DNA of 64,000 bases from Halomonas sp. McH1-25 (GTDB lineage: Bacteria > Pseudomonadota > Gammaproteobacteria > Pseudomonadales > Halomonadaceae), in contig NZ_JAKRFI010000011.1 in the NCBI RefSeq assembly GCF_022348165.1, positions 1-64,000 on the forward strand, given 5' to 3'. The translations under genes and the position numbers were made by a program. This document shows positions 37,501 to 47,207 of the stretch, piece by piece. The notes under the pieces are model-generated. The model had not been told where the DNA came from. It worked only from the letters and a program-made list of their open reading frames with translations, and made no database searches. Positions within the stretch are counted from its first letter, which is position 1, and every line of letters starts with the position of its first letter.

Positions 37501-37784
37501 AGGTCAGCGACGACGACAAGCTGCACTTCGCCAACGGTATCGCCGACCGCATCGAACGCGACGAGGCGGTGATGGCCCAGGTGCGCAACCACAGCGAGGA
37601 CCAGGTGATGCATGGCCTCTTCCCCAAGAAGGTCACCGACGCCGTGCTCGATGCCCTCAGCGACCACGAGAAGCTCAGCATGCCGCTGTTGGAGGACGAG
37701 GCGACGGGGAGGAAGTTCGCGCTGTTGGTCCTAAAACTGCTGGCAGACCGGTCTCGTCAAATTACACGATGGCTAGAACAATGA
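34575..37784 (+). CDS. hsdR: type I restriction-modification endonuclease/translocase subunit
   Basis: The 1069-residue protein has an N-terminal PD-(D/E)XK nuclease (PRLDLVLFVNGIPTATLELK, about residues 140-160), an SF2 translocase with Walker A (VQHSAGSGKSNSIAW, about residue 318) and DEAH (IADEAHSSQTG, about residue 437), then FTATPKAKTLE (motif III), NKFQTGFDQPKL (motif V) and QTLSRLNRLFPGK (motif VI), and a C-terminal helical region that docks to HsdM. It cleaves unmethylated DNA after translocation. No frameshift is visible, so the system looks functional. Confidence 0.95.
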   Translation: MADSRESRFQQDIIESMVSGGWKAGTASGYDRTTALYTEDLLGYVREAWPERWEKFCKANPQAPEQVFVRKVVRELDRAGTLEVLRHGFKVPGVKFDLCSFQPDHGMNPDSLARYRANRLRVVPEVSYSPHAREKGKGGESYNPRLDLVLFVNGIPTATLELKSQFKQTVENAKRQYRHDRPIKDPVTRKPEPLLTFKRGALVHFAVSQAEVAMTTKLAGKDTFFLPFNRGTEEGGAGNPPASDEQSYATTYLWEAVFAPDAWLKVLGRFLHLEKKTSEDFHGRRHTKETLIFPRYHQWEVVNRLVQATLAEGPGRRYLVQHSAGSGKSNSIAWCAHQLANLYAEDGTKLFNSVIVVTDRTVLDSQLQETIYQFEHAHGVVRPITRDIGNQSKSEQLAEALASNTRIIIVTIQTFPALFDALNKRPQLAEGHYAVIADEAHSSQTGSSASKLKALLAAAGEPAEDDDDEISAEAMLDAAVASRRPSERISYYAFTATPKAKTLELFGRPPDPGLPASADNKPEPFHLYSMRQAIEEGFILDVLRNYVTYSTAWKLAHPDGEDQEVDSKKASRTLAKWVRLHPYNIAQRVEVIVEHYRENVRHLLDGQAKAMVVTASRQEAVRYQLAMRRYIEKQGYGDVHPMVAFSGSVPPDEEIPEEVTETSQLLNPGLKGRDLAEAFDTDDYNVMIAANKFQTGFDQPKLCAMYVDKKLRDVDCVQTLSRLNRLFPGKQAFILDFYNEEKDILDSFAPYYRRAELAGVSDPQVVYDLQNGLDASGIYHWPEVEAFAKAFFDPKAPASSLSYHCRPAQERFKKRYQLTLEQLQTWKEARQIAEVNGDDKGLKRAEQELKDAGTIRDELDLFRKNLQSFVRTYEFLSQIVTFDDPELEQLCVFARHLHPLLRTDRLLEEESIDVSELELTHYRLTKREEKRLRLDETEGDYGLTPVSEVGSGKPHDPEKQRLAEIIGRLNDLYGAEVSDDDKLHFANGIADRIERDEAVMAQVRNHSEDQVMHGLFPKKVTDAVLDALSDHEKLSMPLLEDEATGRKFALLVLKLLADRSRQITRWLEQ

Positions 37785-37903
37785 CCGGTTTCGACCCAAA
37801 GCGGACGTCCATATAATTGCGGCCTGAAAGTTCACTAAATTAAATAATAATGATAAGGTCGCAGGCAGCATTTTTCAATTGCCAAATCCGAGTGTAGATA
37901 AAC

Positions 37904-40654
37904 ATGAAAATAGAAGTTGCTTTGCATAAAACTTCTTCAACAAAGGAGCGAGGGGATCTCCTTGAATCACTGACAGAAAAGCTCTTGTCGGCACAATCCT
38001 ATGAAGTGATTAAAGAAATAAGATTTACTGCTTTGGAACTAGATCTTTTGTGTCGCCACAAAGTAAGTGGAAAGGAAATTTATGTAGAGTGCAAGGCATA
38101 TCGAGATAAAAATATAGATGCTAATATATTAAAAAACTTGGCAGGGACACTTTTCCTTAAAGATTACTCGGAAGCGTGGATTGTTAGTACTGGTGAATAT
38201 GGAAAAGAAGCTAAAGGATTTGCAGAAGAGTGGAAGGCTAAACCAAAAGATCAAGCCACAAAGCTAAGCTTCTATGATCCTGAGAAGGTTGTTGCCTCTC
38301 TAATAAGCTCAGGAATAATTAAGAGGCAACCTGAAGATCGCGCAGCTGAATATATGGGAAGTGAAAACTTAATTGGAGAATGGGTGCTGTTAGTAACTAG
38401 TTATGGAATATTTTGGGCTGTAGCAACTCTGTCAGGTGGCATACCTGCAGGTGTGCTGTGCTACTATGCTAAAAATAACGAGCTGGTTAAGGACGCTGCT
38501 CTGCTAAGCAATATTGCGGATACTGATACTACCCTAAATAACTTAAATTTCAACTTGCCAAAAAGCCATAAAATAAAGCCCCCTGAAATTGATTCTGGGA
38601 AGTCAGTAAGCGTAGTTCAAGTGCAAACTGGCGAGGCTTGGAGTGATTATCGGCCTGCGAGACCAGAGGACTTCGTGGGCCGAGTAAAGGATATTAGGTA
38701 TATATTCGATTTTTTTAGGAATATTAAGGAGAAGAATACAAGTACTAGGATTTTTGCTATAACCGGGAACTCGGGGATGGGAAAAAGCTCGTTGATTGCA
38801 AAGCTAAAAAGCAAAGCTAGAAATTATCAAAACAAACATAAGTACTTTGTTTTTCCGGTCGACATTCGAGCTGCAACCGGTCCAGATTATATATATTCTT
38901 CACTTTTGGAAGCACTAAAAAGTGCCCAGGAAGATGGTTTTGGTGAACAAGGAATAGACTTGGTTTTATCAGATGTGGGAAACCCTCTGAACTCGGAAAC
39001 CATAAAGAGATATTTGGAATCTCTTGATCAAAATGGTCAATTAATAGCTTTGGTTTTTGACCAATTCGAAGAGTTGTATTCAAAACCAGAGCTATATGAA
39101 GTTTTTGAAAAAGCAAAGTCTTTGCTTTTAAGCGCAGCTGCTATGAAGCTGAATTTTTGCTTGGGTTTTGCTTGGAAAACTGACAGCACAACGCATAGTG
39201 AACATCCTGCCTATTTTTTCTGGCATCAGCTTTCAGATTACCGAGTAACGAGAAAGCTGGCACCTTTCTCTGACAGGGAATCAAATACAGCCATAAATAT
39301 ATTTGAAAAAGAGATACAACAAAAACTACATCATGATCTTCGTCATAATCTTGTTGCTAGCAGTCAAGGTTATCCGTGGTTGCTAAAAAAGCTATGTATT
39401 CATTTGTATGAGAAAATGGAAAGCGGTATTGACCAATATGATTTACTTGAAAACAAGCTGGATGTGGCTAGTCTATTCAGAGAGGACATGGATGCATTAA
39501 GTCCTGCAGAGTCAAGTTGCTTGAAATTAATTGCGCAGCGGGCGCCCGTAGATTGGTTCGAAATTATAGAGCTGTCCGGCCCTGACACCCTTAAGTCTTT
39601 GATTAACAGGCGCTTGGTTATAAGAAGTGGAGATAGATTAAATATTTATTGGGACATATTCAGGGAGTATGTCTTGACAGGGTCTGTTCCAGTTATTCCT
39701 TTAAGGTATCTCCCATCTACTGATTTTTCTTCGCTTTTCAAGGTGGTTAGTCACCTTGAGCATGACACGAAGCTTTCTGTTCAGGACTTGGTTACAAAAA
39801 CAAGGCTTTCTGAGGGTACTGTTCAGAATATTGGTTCAGATATGGTTATGTTTGGGGTGGCGATCAGAGAGAGCGGTCTATATTCGTTAAGTAAAGATGT
39901 AGCAATGTGTACTGAGATGGGAGTTTTAAGAGCGATTCGTGAAAAATTTTTTAAACATGCCTTTACGCATGCGGTTAAAGATAAGTCAGCGCACTCGGTT
40001 GCTACGGTTAATAGTCTAGTGGAATCCTTGAAGCAGCTGTATCCAGATAACAAGTACGCTGACAAAACATGGCATGCTTACACTGTCCGGCTTTGCCGGT
40101 GGTTGGAATTATGTGGTTTTATTGAGAATACTGGTAATGGCTGGATATATAGAGATCAAGGAGACGTTGTTACTGAACGAGCAAAATCCGAGCGCAGACG
40201 ACGTAAAAGTAATATTTTTACGGCACCTGCATCTCCTGGGCTGGCCTTGGAAACATTAAACTGGCTGATAAAAAAAGGTAGCGTCGATAAAGATGCAGAA
40301 AAGCCTAAGGGTTACCGTAATGCTCTTTCGGTTCTCAAGCGCTTTGAGCTCATCTATGTGGAAAATGATATGTATATGGTCGATATAGAGAAGGTGAATA
40401 AATTTCCAGAAATAAGTGAAGCAATATGGATTAGTGCTAACTTGGAAAGTGTGCTGCTAGAAGTAGTGAGGGTTCTAGAGTCTGACGTCGAAGTTTCAGG
40501 AAAGGCTATTGGTGAGTATATTGCTGAAAAACATGATCTGAATTGGACTGAGGCGTCTAAAGTTAGGAATGGTGGTGCTATTAGACAGTGGGCATTATGG
40601 CTATTTCAAGGCAAGTTAGAGTCCAAAATACCAATTTGTCCTGGGCGAACCTGA
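37904..40654 (+). CDS. Mrr-like nuclease fused to a STAND-type NTPase (Avs-like candidate defence gene)
   Basis: The 916-residue protein begins with an Mrr-like PD-(D/E)XK domain: Asp in ELDLLC (about residue 47) and ECK (62-64), followed by LKNLAGTLFLKDYSEAWIVS. A hydrophobic stretch at about 155-188 could be a membrane hairpin. FVGR (257-260) leads into a P-loop GNSGMGKSS (288-296) and the STAND Walker B VFDQFEELY (385-392). The C-terminal 450 residues are helical with wHTH-like parts and no obvious TPR or WD repeats. The architecture matches NTPases that sense phage proteins and activate an N-terminal nuclease (Avs). The gene is clearly more AT-rich than hsdR just before it, a sign of separate acquisition. 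No close partner gene is seen. Confidence 0.8.
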   Translation: MKIEVALHKTSSTKERGDLLESLTEKLLSAQSYEVIKEIRFTALELDLLCRHKVSGKEIYVECKAYRDKNIDANILKNLAGTLFLKDYSEAWIVSTGEYGKEAKGFAEEWKAKPKDQATKLSFYDPEKVVASLISSGIIKRQPEDRAAEYMGSENLIGEWVLLVTSYGIFWAVATLSGGIPAGVLCYYAKNNELVKDAALLSNIADTDTTLNNLNFNLPKSHKIKPPEIDSGKSVSVVQVQTGEAWSDYRPARPEDFVGRVKDIRYIFDFFRNIKEKNTSTRIFAITGNSGMGKSSLIAKLKSKARNYQNKHKYFVFPVDIRAATGPDYIYSSLLEALKSAQEDGFGEQGIDLVLSDVGNPLNSETIKRYLESLDQNGQLIALVFDQFEELYSKPELYEVFEKAKSLLLSAAAMKLNFCLGFAWKTDSTTHSEHPAYFFWHQLSDYRVTRKLAPFSDRESNTAINIFEKEIQQKLHHDLRHNLVASSQGYPWLLKKLCIHLYEKMESGIDQYDLLENKLDVASLFREDMDALSPAESSCLKLIAQRAPVDWFEIIELSGPDTLKSLINRRLVIRSGDRLNIYWDIFREYVLTGSVPVIPLRYLPSTDFSSLFKVVSHLEHDTKLSVQDLVTKTRLSEGTVQNIGSDMVMFGVAIRESGLYSLSKDVAMCTEMGVLRAIREKFFKHAFTHAVKDKSAHSVATVNSLVESLKQLYPDNKYADKTWHAYTVRLCRWLELCGFIENTGNGWIYRDQGDVVTERAKSERRRRKSNIFTAPASPGLALETLNWLIKKGSVDKDAEKPKGYRNALSVLKRFELIYVENDMYMVDIEKVNKFPEISEAIWISANLESVLLEVVRVLESDVEVSGKAIGEYIAEKHDLNWTEASKVRNGGAIRQWALWLFQGKLESKIPICPGRT

Positions 40655-40974
40655 TGCCTAACAAAGAGCTGTTACTGGCGTGCCTGCACTATGCCCCGTT
40701 ACACTACAGCCAAGCGCTACATGAGCATCTGGCGAAGGTCCGCTTCCTGGATGCCGAACTTCAGGATACGCTGATGGAGCTGGACCGGCAGCAGACGACC
40801 CAAAGCAGTCATGCCGGCAAAGCAGCAGGCACACTCGTCTGGCTTATGCAGCATGCGTGGCGATTTGTGTTATGTAGTCGAGCTATACTTGATGTTAGGT
40901 TGTTCAAAACCTTAGGTGCTTTAAGCGCGTGCCCGTCCAAGTCAATAACGAGCGTGCTGTCTAATACCAGCTAA
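40654..40974 (+). CDS. hypothetical ORF overlapping the STAND gene stop, probably a fragment
   Basis: A frame starting at ATG in TGATG and encoding MPNKELLLACLHYAPLHYSQ has GC-rich base use unlike the gene before it. No ribosome site is distinct beyond coupling to the upstream stop. The DNA also contains integron-like core words at both ends (GCCTAAC at 40656 and GTTAGGT at 40894), so this may be a non-coding recombination-site region. The last third of the frame is probably not real. Confidence 0.25.
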   Translation: MPNKELLLACLHYAPLHYSQALHEHLAKVRFLDAELQDTLMELDRQQTTQSSHAGKAAGTLVWLMQHAWRFVLCSRAILDVRLFKTLGALSACPSKSITSVLSNTS

Positions 40975-41009
40975 GCCGCCACACAGTTTTGGATGCAAAG
41001 TGAGATTTA

Positions 41010-41654
41010 ATGCGAAAAAAAGTTACGAAATTTCAAGAGCTTAGAATTTTACTGGCTTTAATTAAGAATGCCAACGAAAAAGGAGAAGTCGATTTTACAA
41101 GCTCAGAAGTTGATTCTGACCTTAGCGGAATCGTGGCGAACGGAAATTGGTTGGATAGCGCCCTTTATGAGCTTAACGACGTGGGAATTATTTACTACGA
41201 GGAAATAGGGGAAGAAGGGTTCAGGCCGTTTATTAGTGCGGGAGTAAACGCAAAAACTCATAGGCGTGTAGCCGAACTGGTTTCTTCCATACAGGGTGAC
41301 TACGAATCTATGGAGCAAAGAATAACTGAGATACTCACATTCAACCCTGAACAACTATCAAAAACAATTTCTGACACTCAGCGAAAGCTCGACGAGGTAG
41401 GCGGGCAAATTTCCAATAACGAGTTGTTAAAGCCCTTGGAACGGCCTCTCTCAGAGATCAGGAACCATTTCAATAGTGTGAGTACGGTTTCTCAGCACTA
41501 CGAGGATGTTTATAAAAATATCATAAGGCCGGTCCAGGAGGAGGGGCAGTCTGGCGTAAGGGCAACTGTGAAATGGGCAATAATTAGTATTGCTGTGTCC
41601 ACCGGATTGTCATTTCTAGTGAGTAACTGGGACGCAATCAGTGCCCTGTTCTAG
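41010..41654 (+). CDS. integron-cassette protein with wHTH-like start, coiled coil and C-terminal membrane anchor
   Basis: The 214-residue protein starts MRKKVTKFQELRILLALIKN with a wHTH-like segment (SALYELNDVGIIYYEEIGEE), continues with coiled-coil helices (about 90-165) and ends with one hydrophobic helix (WAIISIAVSTGLSFLVS), so it is probably tail-anchored. It stops five bases before an attC site and thus is the ORF of a gene cassette. No known family. Base use is AT-rich. A sensor or effector of a defence or stress function is possible, as for many cassettes, but unproven. Confidence 0.7.
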   Translation: MRKKVTKFQELRILLALIKNANEKGEVDFTSSEVDSDLSGIVANGNWLDSALYELNDVGIIYYEEIGEEGFRPFISAGVNAKTHRRVAELVSSIQGDYESMEQRITEILTFNPEQLSKTISDTQRKLDEVGGQISNNELLKPLERPLSEIRNHFNSVSTVSQHYEDVYKNIIRPVQEEGQSGVRATVKWAIISIAVSTGLSFLVSNWDAISALF

Positions 41655-41658
41655 CCAG

Positions 41659-41742
41659 GCTTAACAATCGCAGACACAGCGATGGCTTTTTCGTTGCGGC
41701 TGCGCCTTCACTACAAAGCTACGCGTACTGCGGGCGTTATAT
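41659..41742. other. attC: attC site 1 (integron recombination site)
   Basis: It starts with the inverse core GCTTAAC (RYYYAAC) and ends with GTTATAT (close to GTTRRRY), 84 bp in all. Inner arms CGCAG/CTGCG pair. It separates two ORFs in the same orientation, and the downstream ORF begins 12 bases after the core with its own ribosome site, exactly as in integron cassettes. Confidence 0.75.
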
Positions 41743-41753
41743 CCAAGGATCAC

Positions 41754-42488
41754 ATGGAAGAAAGTAATCTGGTTCAGGCATTGGCAATTTGGGGAGCCGT
41801 TACAGGAACCATCGGGACTGTAACTGGTGTTATTGGTCTGATTCTTCGCTACCGAGCGCACAAGCGGGATAACCCTTGCTTACAATGTGAATCGGATTTC
41901 TCGTTTGAGCATTCCGCGGGGGAGGCCAATCCAAAACATAAAATTATAATCAGGTCTGTAGGTCGCCGTCCGGTAGCAGTGGATTATGTAAGGTACTTTA
42001 TGAGGCCTGGGCGCCGATGGCATCGTGTCTTCAAATGGTATCACTGGTCTAATAAGCGGTGGGTCTACGATCAGTCGCCAAGGAGACTTATAAACCTGGC
42101 CGAGGGAACAAAGGAAAACATCTTAATAACCGTTCCGAACGGTTTTCCTCTCGGCGAAGTTCAAAAAGTAGAAGTTCACGATCAGGCGGGAAAAGTTTGG
42201 AAGGTCTCTTGGCCAAGGCAAGGAAGCCTTCAATCTTTAATTAGAATTCAGGGCCTTGATGGTAACCAAGAAGAAAACGAACGACAGCAGTGCAAGGTTA
42301 AAGGGTATTTGGCTGGAGAGTACTACTATATTTATGCTCAGTGGAATCAAGAACCCGGGAAAAAGAGCTCGTTTAAAGGGCGGCTTTTCCGATTACAGAC
42401 ACGCCAGGAGTATGACTGTAAGTGGAAAGATTTAATAGATAATCAAATCCCGAGGCTTTTACGAGAGGATGTTTTGGAGATTCAATGA
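41754..42488 (+). CDS. integron-cassette membrane-anchored hypothetical protein
   Basis: The start at 41754 (MEESNLVQALAIWGAVTGTI) follows AAGGA and lies just after the attC core; the longer frame from 41682 would be inside attC and is rejected. The 244-residue product has one N-terminal membrane helix (WGAVTGTIGTVTGVIGLIL) then a basic cytosolic domain (RYRAHKRDNPCLQCESDFSF...RRWHRVFKWYHWSNKRWVYD) with a beta-rich look. It has no known family. It ends at the edge of the second attC. Confidence 0.75.
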   Translation: MEESNLVQALAIWGAVTGTIGTVTGVIGLILRYRAHKRDNPCLQCESDFSFEHSAGEANPKHKIIIRSVGRRPVAVDYVRYFMRPGRRWHRVFKWYHWSNKRWVYDQSPRRLINLAEGTKENILITVPNGFPLGEVQKVEVHDQAGKVWKVSWPRQGSLQSLIRIQGLDGNQEENERQQCKVKGYLAGEYYYIYAQWNQEPGKKSSFKGRLFRLQTRQEYDCKWKDLIDNQIPRLLREDVLEIQ

Positions 42489-42565
42489 TATAACAATCGT
42501 CTGCACAGGGACCGACTTTCCGCCGCTTCGCGGCTCCAAACCGGCGCGTGAGCCGGGCGTTATAT
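42488..42565. other. attC: attC site 2 (integron recombination site)
   Basis: ATATAAC at the start and GTTATAT at the end are perfectly complementary, 78 bp apart, and the inner part (GCCGCTTCGCGGC) is itself a hairpin. This is a strong attC. No integron integrase gene is present in the window, so sites 1 and 2 form an integrase-less attC cluster (CALIN). Confidence 0.85.
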
Positions 42566-42719
42566 CAGGAAAGCCGGAATAGCCGCTTCTGGCCGATAGC
42601 AGCTGTGTATCATATGGTCGTTTTCTTTGTGCGGGATGACTGACCCTACAGGAAGACTAGGAAGTTGGTTTCGCGAAAAGAAATTCTGTAAATTTTTCGG
42701 GTATCCGGATACCCCATTT

Positions 42720-43136
42720 TCAATGGTGGTTGCCCAACGGCACAAACTTGCCGCGATGCTTTTCGGCGGTGAGTTCGCTGATCTGTTGCTTGAGCAAGTA
42801 ATTCTCCTGGGCCAGCGAAACAATCTTTTGAAGGGCAAGCTCATAGTCTGCCTTCAAATCACCTAACTGCTCTTTCGCTGCTTGCTTGAGGGCTTTCTGC
42901 TTCTGCACATCTTCAGATGCAGACGGCTTGGAAGCCTCTCTTTGTGCAGCCGCCGCCGCCTCGATCTCAGCAATCAAATCAGCGTTTTCAGCGCGACTTT
43001 TCTTGATCGAGCCACGCTTGCGTCCTGCTTCCAGGGCCACCGTGTCTTTATTGATCGCAGAGCCTTTCGGTACGTTTTTCGGCCTCCCTTCAATCAACCG
43101 CTGTAGGGCTGCGAGATAATTATCAACTGCACTCAT
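42720..43136 (-). CDS. TnpC-like accessory protein of a Tn554-type recombinase trio
   Basis: The 138-residue protein has a conserved N-terminal motif (VDNYLAALQRLIEGRPKNVP...NKDTVALEAGRKRGSIKKSR) and a C-terminal coiled coil (ALQKIVSLAQENYLLKQQIS). This matches the small third protein that follows paired tyrosine recombinases in Tn554-like trios. Its ATG overlaps the stop of the upstream recombinase remnant (ATGA). With the recombinases truncated, it is an orphan. Confidence 0.55.
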   Translation of the reverse strand: MSAVDNYLAALQRLIEGRPKNVPKGSAINKDTVALEAGRKRGSIKKSRAENADLIAEIEAAAAAQREASKPSASEDVQKQKALKQAAKEQLGDLKADYELALQKIVSLAQENYLLKQQISELTAEKHRGKFVPLGNHH

Positions 43137-43570
43137 GACATCGCCTCCATTTTCTCCAGCAGGCCGCGTTTCTCCAGTTTATCGTAGATCGCTGAAATTT
43201 CGGCTTCAAGTTGTTTGTACTGCGCATTCTCCGCCACGAACAGGGATTGCCCACGCTTCAGGTTATCTAGGCCGCGCTGGATGTTCTTCAGACTGCGATC
43301 GTCATCGAGAATAGATTTCTCGCAGTCGATACAAGCAAATACGCTGGTGAAGTGAATCTTGTCGCAGGGTTCAAGGTTCGTACAGCCACCTATCGGGCCG
43401 AACTTGTAGGTCATCTCGCCTTTGAGGAACTTCTTTTCAGTCATAGCTCGGTCGGTCGCGATGATGAGCGGCTGACCTTTATCGCGTGCCACTTGAATGC
43501 GATTACCTTCGCCGCCCCAAAGCCGACTGGTGCTATTGATTACATTTGCCTCGTAGTTGTCAACGCCGAC
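43133..43570 (-). pseudogene. C-terminal remnant of a tyrosine recombinase (TnpB-like), cut by the IS21 element
   Basis: The open frame continues upstream without a start (VDNYEANVINSTSRLWGGEG...) to the inner edge of the IS at 43571, where similarity ends. GGCTNLEPCDKIHFTSVFAC with CIDCEKS is the Cys-rich tail seen in Tn554-type TnpB proteins, followed by a coiled coil. The catalytic recombinase core is lost. Confidence 0.6.
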
Positions 43571-43633
43571 TGAAAAGTGCCCCCCCTTTGGCTCTGAATC
43601 GCCGAAGTAATATTGACCCCCAGGGCCCGTCGG

Positions 43634-45322
<1,689 letters not shown>

Positions 45323-45440
45323 CTCGGCGGCTCAAAAGCCACCATCTTCGCCCAGGGGGGTCAAATTTACCTCGGCGTCAGGGGGTCAGTTTTACATTGG
45401 CGATGACAGATAGCGGACCTAAACCAGGGGGAAGGTCCAT

Positions 45441-45695
45441 GGGAACCTCAGTCGAAAGGTGATACTCAATGGAGCTCACTCTATATCGAGGTCATCCTTG
45501 ATACAGAATAGGGCGAGCCCTAGGGGTGAGCTATGTGCGGGATGAGCTACGGCGTGCTTGAGAGTAATCTGCAGCGCTGCAGCAGGATTGGATCTGGTCG
45601 CAGGGTGAGCGACGTTGGCATTCAGAAATGGAGCCATATCGGTGAATGTTCTGCTATGGAATGGCTCTCGTGAGGCTGAAACAGCAGCCTGGGTG
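45441..45695. repeat. 255-bp dispersed repeat, copy B (candidate oriT)
   Basis: This is the gap-free partner of 9754-10008, in the same orientation. It is followed 267 bases later by a gene for a TraK-like protein on the plus strand. The left edge lies 45 bases from the IS21 end, so the IS does not cut it. Differences between the copies are mostly in the first half. Confidence 0.85.
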
Positions 45696-45961
45696 ACGGC
45701 GGGTGGCACCACAGGGATACGCGACGAGGCTGGGCATAGGCATAAAGTTACCCCTAACCAGGCTCTAAATAAGCTGTAAGATGGGGCTAAGTAATCTTTA
45801 CCATGGCTCTGGGCTGGTTTTTTGGTTGACCCCGCATGTAAGCCATGTGTAATCTTAGCGAAGAAGATCCAGCATGGTGGTGTCCATGCGTAGTCTCATC
45901 GAAAAATTACGGTCAAGCGCCCTGTAAGAAGTTCTACTACGTAGGTGGGAAAAGGAGTGTC

Positions 45962-46375
45962 ATGAACGAAAAAACTCAAGAAGCAGTCTTTCTTGAATAT
46001 TTAAGAGACTCTGTACCAACGATCAAGGCTGTTAGTGCCCAGCCACGCAAGCAATTGCTTTATATTCGTGAGGATCTGCACAGCTACGTTGCTAGAGGCG
46101 TGACCGCAAAGTCAATTTGGCTTGATCTAAATGCTATAGGCATAGGTTGCCACTATAAATCTGTAGTCTCTGCTTTAAAAGCTATGTTCCCTGATATATA
46201 CCAAACAACAGCAGGCAAAGCTAAAGGAGCAAATGTTGCTTCTGCTAGTTCGCCTGTACCAGGCCAATCAGATTTGGAAAAAATAAATGAAAAGCCGGAA
46301 AAGCGGCGAATGAGCGTAGAAGATATGGCTGAAGCACTTTCTGATTATACAGGGAAAAAAAGACCTAAATTATGA
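45962..46375 (+). CDS. TraK-like / mobilization accessory DNA-binding protein
   Basis: AAGGAG sits seven bases before the ATG at 45962. The 137-residue product has QLLYIREDLHSYVARGVTAK followed by SIWLDLNAIGIGCHYKSVVS, which resembles the core of TraK proteins of IncP-type transfer systems (a helix pair with AGxxxKxIWxxL). TraK binds the transfer origin beside its own gene. Here the 255-bp repeat is just upstream, which fits. The C-terminus is basic and disordered. Alternative: a plasmid regulator with a similar fold. Confidence 0.5.
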   Translation: MNEKTQEAVFLEYLRDSVPTIKAVSAQPRKQLLYIREDLHSYVARGVTAKSIWLDLNAIGIGCHYKSVVSALKAMFPDIYQTTAGKAKGANVASASSPVPGQSDLEKINEKPEKRRMSVEDMAEALSDYTGKKRPKL

Positions 46376-46508
46376 ATGTTAAAGGCGGGACTGGTTAGTC
46401 AACTGTTGCCATGCAAGTCTTAGCCAAAACAGCGCATAAAGCATGGCCACTCGGGCGACGATATACGCGCGCACCGCGCAGCGGTGCCTGTTGATAGGGT
46501 CACCCACC

Positions 46509-47130
46509 CCTGACGAAACGTGCCTACAAAAAACGCTTTTACTCTTCGCCGGATCAGGCCGGGCTTCTGGCGCAGTCGTTCGGGTGCGTGCGTTTCGTCT
46601 GGAACAATACGTTGGCATACCGCACCGAAGCGTATCAGCAGCGCGGCGAGTCGATATCGCATTCCGCAGCGGAAAAAACGGCTGGTGGCCCTCAACGTCG
46701 AGTATCCGTGGCTAAAGGACATGTCCAGCTTCATCCTGCAGCAGGCACTGCGGGATCAGAAAACCGCCTTCGATAACTTCTGCAACTCCCGGATCAAGGC
46801 GCGCTATCCGCGCTTCAAGCGCAAGGACGGTCGTAAGTCGATCCGGCTGACCTAGGCAGCCTTCCGCTATAGAGATAGCGAGATCACCATCCCCCAAAGC
46901 GAAGACGCCATTGCCGATCCGCTGGAGCCGACCGCTGCCCTGTGAACCTTCCAGTGTCACGATTTCACGCGACCGTGCGGGACGATACTTCATCAGCTGC
47001 CTGTGCGATTTCATGTCGGAGGTGCTGCATGGGCACCAGCAAGCCATGACGCTGTTGGAGGGGCATATTAAGGCTAAAAAAGCCATTGATCGAAACCCAA
47101 GATTCGTGCGGACCCGGTTATGCAACTGAC
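46509..47130 (+). pseudogene. TnpB (IS200/IS605 OrfB) remnant
   Basis: RAYKKRFYSSPDQAGLLAQS followed by FGCVRFVWNN is the TnpB N-terminus. After a frameshift near 46670 come LVALNVEYPWLKDMSSFILQ and IKARYPRFKRKDGRKSIRLT, a stop, and a last block in another frame with a large deletion before it. The RuvC and zinc-finger parts are mostly missing. Confidence 0.75.
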
Positions 47131-47207
47131 AAGGCATAGCAATGCCGTGCTTGTTGATGACAGTTCACTTACTGTCTGACCTGGAGGGCATGCCATGAGC
47201 TGCAAAT

